Part shown: positions 1-6,765 of the stretch, one piece after another
Layout of the letters: every line of letters starts with the position of its first letter
How positions within the stretch are numbered: the first letter of the stretch is position 1
Source: Chloroflexota bacterium
GTDB lineage: Bacteria; Chloroflexota; Anaerolineae; Anaerolineales; Anaerolineaceae
DNA: 37,334 nt
Assembly: GCA_004347695.1 (NCBI GenBank)
Contig: SLTK01000007.1
Coordinates: 1,073,506 to 1,110,839 of the forward strand
Reading direction: 5' to 3'
Translations under genes and position numbers: made by a program
Notes under the pieces: generated by a model
What the model saw: only the letters and a program-made list of their open reading frames with translations
The model's database searches: none
Told to the model about the DNA's origin: nothing

Positions 1-99
1 CGGGATGGGTGGGGTTGATAACCTTATGGCAAACAGAAACCAATCAGATCAAGATACAAGGGGCGGGTTTCCACGCCCGCCCGCTTTTGGGACAGCCTC
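1..99. repeat. Composite intergenic repeat, copy A (cut by the window edge)
   Basis: The first 60 bases are identical to 15513-15572. They are followed by a GC-rich hairpin (GGGCGGG at 61-67 pairing with CCCGCCC at 76-82) and an end sequence CTTTTGGGACAGCCTC at 84-99. That end is nearly the reverse complement of the left ends of copies B (15272) and C (27009), so it looks like the right terminal inverted repeat of a small non-coding mobile element. The left part lies outside the window. The short reading frames across it are not convincing genes. Confidence 0.75.
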
Positions 100-134
100 C
101 TATAAATATTTATGGAAACCCTCTGTTTGAGTGG

Positions 135-545
135 TTAGAGTACGCGCAGAGTGAGCGGAACCACCAGAGCAGTCAGCGCCAGCACAAGGATAATGGCCCC
201 GAATAAGACATAGCGCCTGCTGTAATTGAGCACCAGGGATTGATCGTAATATTTGTCAATCTGATTGTCTTGATACATGGCAACCAGCCCGGCGAGTAAT
301 TTCGTCCGTGTCATTCGTCCAACGTACAAGCCTAGTATGGCAATCGTGTTTACCAGCACCGTCATCACGATGAACGCTGCCAGGACGATATCCTCGCTTG
401 TCGATGGAAAATCATTGGAGGCGATGGCTGAATTTATCCCCAGGGCAATCAAGTTAAATACAACAGCTACCACCACAAAAATTGTATCTGTTCGGCTGCT
501 CTGGTTCAGTTCTGAAATCACATGTTCATGAAGCCGTTCGAGCAT
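135..545 (-). CDS. Small membrane protein of unknown function
   Basis: This 136-residue protein has three likely transmembrane helices, at roughly residues 20-40, 52-75 and 108-132, joined by a polar loop with the stretch YQDNQIDKYYDQS. The frame could begin four codons earlier (557), but GGAGG at 555-551 lies 5 nt before the ATG at 545, which makes 545 the start. I do not recognise the family. It is divergent from the epimerase-like gene at 722 with a 176-nt gap, and its 3' end runs towards repeat copy A. No catalytic or metal-binding motif is visible. The hydrophobic pattern and good ribosome binding site support a real gene. Confidence 0.7.
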   Translation of the reverse strand: MLERLHEHVISELNQSSRTDTIFVVVAVVFNLIALGINSAIASNDFPSTSEDIVLAAFIVMTVLVNTIAILGLYVGRMTRTKLLAGLVAMYQDNQIDKYYDQSLVLNYSRRYVLFGAIILVLALTALVVPLTLRVL

Positions 546-676
546 TGTTACCTCCATAATCCTTCATCAAAGCCTTGGCCGCACACCGCCCGGCTGTCAC
601 CTGCACAGCGCAATGCGCTTTTGAAATGCCGGTACAATTCTGATCGTTACAACCCTCTGCCGCTTTCAATGTTATT

Positions 677-689
677 CCTATAATATAGG
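677..689. promoter_or_regulatory. Palindrome over a TATAAT -10 box upstream of the epimerase gene
   Basis: The 13-base sequence CCTATAATATAGG is a perfect palindrome around a central A and contains TATAAT at 679-684, about 38 nt before the ATG at 722. A -10 hexamer inside an inverted repeat is the usual position for a repressor site. No good -35 box is visible at the right spacing, so the promoter call is tentative. Confidence 0.35.
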
Positions 690-721
690 TATATGCAGAT
701 AGTTTACAAGGAGTATTCCCT

Positions 722-1714
722 ATGAAAGTCCTGTTTATCGGCGGTACCGGAATTATCAGTTCGGGCAGCGCTGCCCTGGCTGTCGAACGAGGCATCGACC
801 TGACCCTGCTCAACCGTGGGCAATCGGTGCGCACCCCGCCTGCCGGCGCGCGCGTACTGCATGCCAACATTCGCGACCGGGCAGCGGTGCAGGAGGCGCT
901 TGGCGGCCAGAAATTCGACGTTGTGGCGGATTTTTTGGCCTATACACCAGACCAGGTTCAGGCGAACCTTGACCTGTTCGCCGGGAAAACCGGGCAGTAT
1001 ATTTTCATCAGCTCGGCATCCGCCTACCAGACCCCGCCGGCCATCCTGCCCATACGCGAATCCACCCCACTGGATAACCCGGTCTGGGAATATTCACGCA
1101 ATAAAATTGCCTGCGAAGAACTCTTGCTGCGCGCCTACCGGGAGACCAAACTCCCGTTCACCATCGTCCGCCCGTCGCACACTTACGATCCGTATTATGT
1201 GCCCCTGCCCGGCGGCTACACCGTGATCGACCGCATGTTGAAAGGCAAACCGGTCATCGTTCACGGCGACGGCAGCTCGATCTGGACACTTACCCATACC
1301 CGCGATTTTGCCCGCGGGTTCGTGGGCCTGCTGGGTAATTCTCATGCGCTTGGCGAGGCTTTCCACATTACCTCCGACGAATGGCTCACCTGGAACGGAA
1401 TTTCTCGAATTTTTGCGCAGGCGCTCGGCGTTGAGCCGAATATTGTGCATGTACCCTCCGATTTGATTGCGGCTTACGACCAGACTCTCGGTGCAAGTCT
1501 GCGTGGGGATAAAATGCACAGCGCGATATTCGATAATTGCAAAATCAAACAGGTTGTGCCTGATTTTGTCTGTACGACACCGTTTTCTCAGGGCGCACGA
1601 GAAATTGTCAACTGGTTCATGGCAGACCCGGCGCGGCAGAAACCTGACCCGGTTTATGATGCCCTTTTCGACCGCATCCTGGAAAATTACCGGAAAGCCT
1701 GGCCGGAAGAATAA
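722..1714 (+). CDS. SDR-family NAD-dependent epimerase/dehydratase
   Basis: This 330-residue protein has an extended short-chain dehydrogenase fold. The N-terminal dinucleotide-binding motif is FIGGTGIIS (residues 6-14), followed by NRG at 31-33 typical of the NADP/NAD ribose-binding loop. The active site has a serine cluster FISSASAY (95-102) and YSRNK with Tyr124 and Lys128. This resembles the atypical epimerase subgroup found with sugar-nucleotide and CSP41-like proteins, so the substrate is probably a nucleotide sugar but cannot be named. The start is set by AAGGAG about 9 nt upstream. A cupin-like gene follows after 83 nt on the same strand, so the two may be co-transcribed. The family assignment is firm, the substrate open. 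Confidence 0.88.
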   Translation: MKVLFIGGTGIISSGSAALAVERGIDLTLLNRGQSVRTPPAGARVLHANIRDRAAVQEALGGQKFDVVADFLAYTPDQVQANLDLFAGKTGQYIFISSASAYQTPPAILPIRESTPLDNPVWEYSRNKIACEELLLRAYRETKLPFTIVRPSHTYDPYYVPLPGGYTVIDRMLKGKPVIVHGDGSSIWTLTHTRDFARGFVGLLGNSHALGEAFHITSDEWLTWNGISRIFAQALGVEPNIVHVPSDLIAAYDQTLGASLRGDKMHSAIFDNCKIKQVVPDFVCTTPFSQGAREIVNWFMADPARQKPDPVYDALFDRILENYRKAWPEE

Positions 1715-1797
1715 GGGTTTAATAAAGTCTCGCGAGGAGAAAACCTGGCTATAAACCATCCATGGATTGTAAAATGAGCTTTATTAAAGGAGGCATC

Positions 1798-2223
1798 TTG
1801 GAAAACGAAACCATCGAAATCAAGAAGTTTACCGGGGAAGGTTATCAACCGCTGGTGACCTTTGGGGAGTGGCGGGTGGCTGCCCTCCGTCATTCGGAAG
1901 AAGCTCAGCGCAACGGCATCAGCCGCCTGGACCGCCACATGGCCACCGATGAAGTCTTTATCCTCACCCAGGGAAAGGCTGTTTTGTTTCTTGGTGGGAA
2001 CGCTGCCGAAATTGGAGAAATCCAGCCGGTTGTAATGAAACTAAACGATATCTACAATGTTAAGCAGGGTACCTGGCATGCGTCCCTTGTCAGCCAAGAC
2101 GCTCATATCATCATTGTGGAAAATGACAACACCTCCAAAGAAAATACAGAATCTGCGGCACTCACGGACATCCAGAAACACACGATTCAAACGATCACCC
2201 AGGCATTCTGGGCGGACAAATGA
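1798..2223 (+). CDS. Cupin-like protein, TTG start
   Basis: An ATG lies at 1762, but the only strong ribosome binding site (AAAGGAGG, 1786-1793) sits 4 nt before a TTG at 1798, giving a 141-residue protein. The core reads like a small beta-barrel cupin: RHMATDEVFIL matches the first metal-binding motif region (His and Glu ligands) and VKQGTWHA the second (His). The C-terminal 35 residues are polar and probably helical. Cupins of this size include isomerases, ureidoglycolate-lyase-like enzymes and simple sugar or metal binders, so no reaction is assigned. It follows the epimerase homologue on the same strand, which fits a shared sugar-related role but does not prove one. Confidence 0.7.
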   Translation: MENETIEIKKFTGEGYQPLVTFGEWRVAALRHSEEAQRNGISRLDRHMATDEVFILTQGKAVLFLGGNAAEIGEIQPVVMKLNDIYNVKQGTWHASLVSQDAHIIIVENDNTSKENTESAALTDIQKHTIQTITQAFWADK

Positions 2224-2253
2224 TTGAAAAGGAAAGGCCGATAACTGCCCAAT

Positions 2254-2943
2254 CTACTCTGCGTCAATCAATCCGGTCTTAATGGCATACCGTACCAGGG
2301 CCGTTCGGGAGTGCAGATTGAGTTTCCCCATAATCCGTTCGCGGTGCCTGGCTATGGTCTTCGGGCTTAACTCCAAATGAAGCCCGATTTCTTTGTTGGA
2401 CATCCCCCGCGCCAACAACTCGAGCACTTGCCGCTCGCGTTCACTCAGCACATTCAGACCAACCGGCACTGGTCCAACCGCCGGGGAAGTCAGCGGATTT
2501 TTCCCCGCAAGGTCCGACAATCTTTGGTAATCTTCCAAAAGCCACCGCGCCAGGGCCGGTTGGAGATAAATATGCCCTTGGGCAACCGTTTGGATTGCCT
2601 GAACAAGCTCATCCGCAGCAGATTGTTTGGTCAAATAACCTGCAGCGCCAGCTGCCAACATTTCCATGAAATAGTATTTATCCTCATGCACCGTCAAGGC
2701 CAGGATGATGGTTTCAGGCCAGGCAGCCTTTAATGAACGGGTGGCTTCCAGCCCGTCCCCGTCGGCCATCGCTATGTCCATAACAATAATATCGGGACGG
2801 GTTTCGAGTCCTTTTTTAACTGCCTCCGATCCGCTGCTGGCTTCAGCAATTACCTCGAAACCAGGCTGGGAATTAAGGAATGTTTTCAGCCCGGTACGCA
2901 CAACTTCATGGTCGTCAACCAACATCAAACGGATTGTTTCCAC
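2254..2943 (-). CDS. NarL/FixJ-family response regulator
   Basis: This 229-residue two-domain regulator has an N-terminal receiver domain with the acidic pair Asp10-Asp11, phospho-acceptor Asp56 (IIVMDIAM), Thr84 and Lys106. After a linker of about 35 residues comes a LuxR-type helix-turn-helix (about 163-207) containing LSERERQVLELLARGMSNKEI. The start is GTG at 2943, backed by GAGGAG 8 nt upstream. The gene overlaps the histidine kinase by 19 nt, so the two are translationally coupled and form one two-component system. Its targets are unknown; the nearest candidate is the divergent region 4425-4606 in front of the heme lipoprotein. Family assignment is very secure. Confidence 0.95.
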   Translation of the reverse strand: METIRLMLVDDHEVVRTGLKTFLNSQPGFEVIAEASSGSEAVKKGLETRPDIIVMDIAMADGDGLEATRSLKAAWPETIILALTVHEDKYYFMEMLAAGAAGYLTKQSAADELVQAIQTVAQGHIYLQPALARWLLEDYQRLSDLAGKNPLTSPAVGPVPVGLNVLSERERQVLELLARGMSNKEIGLHLELSPKTIARHRERIMGKLNLHSRTALVRYAIKTGLIDAE

Positions 2944-4424
2944 GGGGTGTGCTCCTCTGTAGAAATCGTTGGAATCACAACAATTATGGTCGTGCCTTCG
3001 TCGGGTTTAGACTTTACCAAAAACTTACCGTTCACAGCTTCCGCTCGCTCTCTCATTCCAGCCAAACCCCAGCCGCGTGGAGCAGCGAATAATTCCTCTG
3101 GGTCAAATCCCGCACCTTGATCTTTAATCTGTAGCTGGACCTCACCGGGTAAAAACGAAAGGTTTACCATAGCCTGGTCAGTGCTCGCGTGGCGAGCGAC
3201 GTTGGTCAAGGATTCCTGTACGATGCGGTAAATGGCGGTTTCAAGAAGCGGCTCAAAACGGCGCACATGGCCTTGCGTTTCAAAGGTAATCGAAAGACTG
3301 AACTGTGAACGTGCCTGATCAATCAGGAATTTAAGTGCTGGCACCAAACCCAGATCATCCAGGTGAGCCGGTCGCAGATCGCCAATCATGCGCTGAATCC
3401 CCTGGGACATCGTTTTTCCAAGGTTTTGCAGTCTGGCCAGAATATTCTGGTACTTGGGACGGCTGCTCAAGTCCTGCTGCAGGGTTGCCAACTCGAGTGA
3501 GAAGGCGGTCAGGGTTTGAGCCATTTCATCATGAAGCTCTCGGGCAATTCGCGCACGTTCTTCTTCCTGCGCAGCAATCGTTTGTCGCAGGAGGAGGCGC
3601 TGTATGGTTTCTTCTTTCTTAAGAGCATTTAGGCGGGCTTTCTGCGCCTCGGATACGATCTTCTGCCGCTCGGCCTCAAGGAAACTTGTTATTAAGAACA
3701 AACCAGCTGTAATGATGATACCGGCAATAGTGCGAAACACTAGAATCGGGATCGAGGTCCAGGCGTGAAAAATATCAATATTAAAAATTCTAGCCAGATG
3801 AGTATTCATGGCCGGTACAAATAGCTGGGTCAGGCTGTAAATTGCAAAACCAATGGCGGTGAGGTTGAGATATTTATCCAGTGGGCGACGTTCCTCAACC
3901 CGCGCTTTCAGAGCCCCGCCGCGCAATCCAATGGTGGCAACCGCAGCACCGGGAACCCCGATGAGATAGCGAACGAGACTTTCGACCATCTGGAAAACGG
4001 GGATGGACCCGGCTGCAAAAGCACTAATCACATCCACCGCTGCCACAATTGCAAAAATCGGCAGGGTTACCCCTCCAAAAATAGCAAGCGGGGAATGATG
4101 CTCCTGGCCAAAACGAAAAGAGCGCCAGCCGTAGATCGCCAGCGCGATAAATGAAATAGCCAGCACTCCAAGCCGAAGCCAAACCATATAGTTTGAAAAG
4201 GATTTACCCAAAACCGAGAAGGTGATTAACAGAATTTCCAGCCATTCATGGAACCCATGAATTAATCCAAAGGCTGCCAGTGGTTGAAAAAGATGTTTTT
4301 GCGGCGCGTCTGGAGCCAGGCGCCAGTATTCTAATAAAAGCACCAAACCCATTACAAAATAGGTCAAGCCGTAAACAAAATAGACCAGCAAAGATAATTC
4401 AAAACTGCGCATGATAATACCCAT
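2925..4424 (-). CDS. Membrane sensor histidine kinase (NarX/DesK-type)
   Basis: This 499-residue protein has about seven hydrophobic segments in residues 10-250, with histidines near the second one (HGFHEW, 56-61). A coiled stretch (250-290) leads to a HisKA_3 dimerisation domain with phospho-His298 in ARIARELHDEMAQ. The HATPase_c domain has Asn408 (ESLTNVARHA), a G1 box DQGAG (435-439) and a G2 box GWGLAGM (451-457). There is no large extracellular domain, so the stimulus is probably sensed in or at the membrane, for example through the quinone pool, a small molecule or a metal/heme on the histidines; that is inference. I kept the first ATG (4424); another at 4412 is possible and neither has a clear ribosome binding site. 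Partner: the response regulator at 2254-2943. Confidence 0.93.
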   Translation of the reverse strand: MGIIMRSFELSLLVYFVYGLTYFVMGLVLLLEYWRLAPDAPQKHLFQPLAAFGLIHGFHEWLEILLITFSVLGKSFSNYMVWLRLGVLAISFIALAIYGWRSFRFGQEHHSPLAIFGGVTLPIFAIVAAVDVISAFAAGSIPVFQMVESLVRYLIGVPGAAVATIGLRGGALKARVEERRPLDKYLNLTAIGFAIYSLTQLFVPAMNTHLARIFNIDIFHAWTSIPILVFRTIAGIIITAGLFLITSFLEAERQKIVSEAQKARLNALKKEETIQRLLLRQTIAAQEEERARIARELHDEMAQTLTAFSLELATLQQDLSSRPKYQNILARLQNLGKTMSQGIQRMIGDLRPAHLDDLGLVPALKFLIDQARSQFSLSITFETQGHVRRFEPLLETAIYRIVQESLTNVARHASTDQAMVNLSFLPGEVQLQIKDQGAGFDPEELFAAPRGWGLAGMRERAEAVNGKFLVKSKPDEGTTIIVVIPTISTEEHTPWKQSV

Positions 4425-4595
4425 TGGGTATTTTACCCGAACTAAGCCTTTGACGCCTGAATATTATGGCTATTTTCATCCGTAATCCGTCGAAAAAGGG
4501 TGACAAACGTCACTATTGAAATCAGTAACCCAATGTATAATGGGTAATATTGGGTAATTTAGCCCAATGCGATTATCACCCACCCAATCACCCAA
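4423..4595. promoter_or_regulatory. Cluster of ATTGGGT/ACCCAAT motifs in the divergent promoter region
   Basis: The 7-mer ATTGGGT or its complement ACCCAAT occurs at 4423-4429, 4528-4534, 4549-4555 and 4582-4588, with near matches at 4540-4545 (ATGGGT), 4562-4567 (GCCCAAT) and 4589-4595 (CACCCAA). A TATAAT lies at 4536-4541 between two of them. So many copies between a kinase gene and the divergent lipoprotein suggest a multi-site regulator target, possibly the neighbouring LuxR-type response regulator. Confidence 0.5.
4500..4513. promoter_or_regulatory. Crp/Fnr-type operator-like inverted repeat
   Basis: GTGAC-AAAC-GTCAC is a perfect inverted repeat with a 4-nt spacer, about 25 nt upstream of the TATAAT at 4536. 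It differs from the FixK/Fnr-type consensus TTGAC-N4-GTCAA only in the outermost pair. A redox- or nitrogen-oxide-responsive activator would suit the downstream heme lipoprotein, but no Crp/Fnr gene is in this window. Confidence 0.4.
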
Positions 4596-4606
4596 GAGGA
4601 GAAGCT

Positions 4607-5785
4607 ATGAAAAAATTGAGCGTTCTTATCGCTGTAATCGCGCTGGCAGTTTTCATGCTTTCAGCGTGCGCGCCGGCTGCAACGCCCGAGCCATCCCCCG
4701 TACCGCCCACAAGTGCACCAGCTACCGACGTCCCAACTCCAGAGGTTCCCACTGCCACCGGTGAACCCGCCTGGACGGCTCCGGAAGGCTCCGCTTTGAT
4801 TGCTGTACTGGTCGAGGCTGCCCCTGTACTCGATGGATCAGCCGATGATGCCAGTTGGACAGACGCCCCTGAATTGACCATTTCGGTTTCTGGCGTCTAT
4901 AACAATTTCGGAACAGACGCTAAGTTGAAGGCTGTTTACACAACCGACTCAGTCTATTTCCTGTTGACCTACGCTGATCCGACCATGTCCTTCTTCCGTT
5001 CTCCCTGGCAAAAGCAGGAAGACGGCACCTGGAAACAGGTAAAAGATCCGGATGATAAGGGTGGCGACAACAACTTATACTACGAAGATAAATTTTCAAT
5101 TATCTGGAACATCAATGACAGCATCCAGAATTTCAACACCGCCGGCTGCTTCACGGCCTGCCATGCCGGCGAAAATTCGGACGTGAAACCTTTCGGCAAC
5201 AAGTACACTGCCAGCGAAGGTGAATTTGGCGATATCTGGCATTGGAAATCGATCCGCAATGTCGGCCAAATGGACGACCAATACCTGGATTGGACCCGCT
5301 TTGACGCTGAAAAGGCCAAGGAAGCTGGCCGCAAGAGCGACGCTAAGGATTCTGGCGGATATGCAGATAACTTTGCCACTATGCCCGATCCCGCTGACGC
5401 CACCAAAACCGTCCCGGATAAGTCAAAACCCGGTTTCACTTCCCCCAATATTGATCTGACCACTGGAGCTCCAGGTTATATTTTGGACTCCGAAAAAGTG
5501 GCGCTCGACCAGGCCACCCTGGATGCCATGCCGGTTGGTTCCTATATCCCTGCGATCATCAAAAGCCCATTTGTTGGTGACCGCGGCGACATCTCCGCTG
5601 CCTGGCAGTGGGCTGACGGCGTGTGGACGATCGAGTTTGGCCGCAAGTTGGATACCGGTTCACAGACAGACGTGCAGTTTACCGACTTGTCTGCTCAGTA
5701 TCATTTCGGTGTGGCTGTTTTTGAAAACGCCCAGGTTCGCCATGCCTTCGAAAGTGGGGTTTCGTTCCTGGTGTTCAAACCATAA
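4607..5785 (+). CDS. Heme-binding lipoprotein, ethylbenzene-dehydrogenase-like (EB_dh) domain
   Basis: This 392-residue protein starts at the ATG behind GAGGAG (an in-frame GTG/TTG extension to 4550 lacks one). Residues 1-21 form a lipoprotein signal ending LSAC (Cys21), followed by a Pro/Thr/Ala-rich tether to about residue 58. The remainder resembles the heme-binding gamma-subunit domain of ethylbenzene dehydrogenase and related DMSO-reductase-family enzymes: VLDGSADDASWTDAP at the start and many Trp/His/Met residues. CFTACH (Cys181, Cys185, His186) is a C-x3-C-H variant of the c-type heme site. It would sit outside the membrane as an electron-transfer or sensing protein. No molybdenum catalytic subunit is nearby. 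It is divergent from the histidine kinase and closed by a strong terminator at 5805. Confidence 0.82.
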   Translation: MKKLSVLIAVIALAVFMLSACAPAATPEPSPVPPTSAPATDVPTPEVPTATGEPAWTAPEGSALIAVLVEAAPVLDGSADDASWTDAPELTISVSGVYNNFGTDAKLKAVYTTDSVYFLLTYADPTMSFFRSPWQKQEDGTWKQVKDPDDKGGDNNLYYEDKFSIIWNINDSIQNFNTAGCFTACHAGENSDVKPFGNKYTASEGEFGDIWHWKSIRNVGQMDDQYLDWTRFDAEKAKEAGRKSDAKDSGGYADNFATMPDPADATKTVPDKSKPGFTSPNIDLTTGAPGYILDSEKVALDQATLDAMPVGSYIPAIIKSPFVGDRGDISAAWQWADGVWTIEFGRKLDTGSQTDVQFTDLSAQYHFGVAVFENAQVRHAFESGVSFLVFKP

Positions 5786-5804
5786 TCTTCGGAAATCCCC
5801 TTGC

Positions 5805-5838
5805 AAACCTCCCCGATATAGCGCTCGGGGAGGTTTTA
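5805..5838 (+). terminator. Rho-independent terminator after the heme lipoprotein gene
   Basis: A perfect 12-bp stem (AAACCTCCCCGA at 5805-5816 with TCGGGGAGGTTT at 5825-5836) with loop TATAGCGC ends in a run of four T. It lies 20 nt after the stop codon, so the lipoprotein gene is probably a single-gene transcript. Confidence 0.88.
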
Positions 5839-5998
5839 GATTAATATGGAAGCGCCAGGGAAGGTTTTTACGGCTTTCTCACCTCCGAACTAGCCGTCGG
5901 GTGGCAAGTATTCCATTACAATAGAAGATGCTATCTATTTCTGTACTTAACTTACCCGCCATCCGATTTCGATCATGGCTCAATCATTTTAAGCGTTA

Positions 5999-6028
5999 TT
6001 GTCTGCCGGAAGGGTTGCAGGCTATAAG
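5999..6028 (+). promoter_or_regulatory. Candidate sigma70 promoter of the cupin gene
   Basis: TTGTCT (5999-6004) and TATAAG (6023-6028) are 18 nt apart and end 38 nt before the cupin start codon at 6067. Both boxes match the consensus only partly. Confidence 0.35.
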
Positions 6029-6066
6029 TTTAGAAAAATTTCAACGATCCATATCAGGAGAATAAA

Positions 6067-6447
6067 ATGAACGGATACCATGCCGATATCGAGAAAATAA
6101 CGTTACGAAACGAATACTTCCGCGAAGTCCTGTTTACCGGGCCGCACAGCCAACTGGTGGCTATGGCCATCAAGCCGGGGGATGAGATTGGCACGGAAAT
6201 CCACAATGGCAATGACCAGTTCTTCCGGATAGAAGCCGGTAAAGGCAAAGCCGTTCTGGCCGGCAAAGAATTTCCACTGGAGGACGGAATGGTGGTGGTC
6301 GTGCCGGCTGGAGTGCAGCATAACATCATCAATACTTCCGCCAATGAGATGCTAAAGCTGTACACGATTTACTCTCCGCCGCAGCATCCGGATGGCACCG
6401 TCCACAAGACCAAGGCCGAAGCCGACGCCCACGAGCACCATCATTAA
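6067..6447 (+). CDS. Cupin-domain protein
   Basis: This 126-residue single-domain cupin starts at an ATG preceded by AGGAG. Metal-site motif 1 is GTEIHNGNDQFFRIEAGKG (His and Glu ligands, about 42-60), and motif 2 is VPAGVQHNIIN (about 80-90). The barrel ends near residue 105 and is followed by an acidic, histidine-rich tail (HEHHH) that could bind metal. It resembles the widespread stand-alone cupins related to mannose-6-phosphate isomerase C-terminal domains, for which no single function is established. It stands between the terminator at 5805 and the eut locus. A link to EutQ (a cupin-like Eut protein) was considered but is not supported by motif detail. Family firm, function unknown. Confidence 0.85.
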   Translation: MNGYHADIEKITLRNEYFREVLFTGPHSQLVAMAIKPGDEIGTEIHNGNDQFFRIEAGKGKAVLAGKEFPLEDGMVVVVPAGVQHNIINTSANEMLKLYTIYSPPQHPDGTVHKTKAEADAHEHHH

Positions 6448-6765
6448 ACCCCGGTGGGGGGCCGATACCCCATGACCGACAACTGGCTTTTTGGAGAAGT
6501 CTTTTTCGCGGCCTGAATTCATAAGATCTTCCTTTTCCGCTTTACCGGGATTAGATTCTCCTGTAGAATATTAGTGTTCACAGCAGGGGTAAATATGGCC
6601 ACGCTGAATTACAGTCACCAAAAGAAGTCCGGGATCAGTTACACACCGTTATCAGGCAAGATGCGCGTGGAATATTTGCGTGATGAATTAAGCTCTGCGT
6701 GATTACAAATATCAGTTAAGCAATTGCTTGGCTGATAATTTTTTTATCCCATGAAGGAGAGAGAA
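6448..6765. other. Intergenic leader of the ABC-eut operon
   Basis: This 318-nt stretch holds no clear gene. It contains one 35-codon frame (6595-6702, ATG after AGGGG) whose product matches nothing I recognise. The operon promoter should be here, but only a loose GATAAT-like box near 6734 is visible. I looked for a cobalamin riboswitch (GCCACTG-type box), expected for a B12-dependent pathway, and did not see one. Confidence 0.4.

Noticed and set aside
2254..4424. EutV/EutW-type ethanolamine-sensing two-component system
   Set aside because: The regulator has a LuxR-type DNA-binding domain, not an ANTAR RNA-binding domain, and the pair is separated from the eut genes by other transcription units.
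6067..6447. EutQ, since a cupin lies near eut genes
   Set aside because: It lacks the extended N-terminal part of EutQ and has general stand-alone cupin features. It is also separated from the operon by 318 nt.
6448..6765. Cobalamin riboswitch ahead of the B12-dependent eut genes
   Set aside because: Expected on biological grounds, but no B12-box-like sequence or matching fold was seen.
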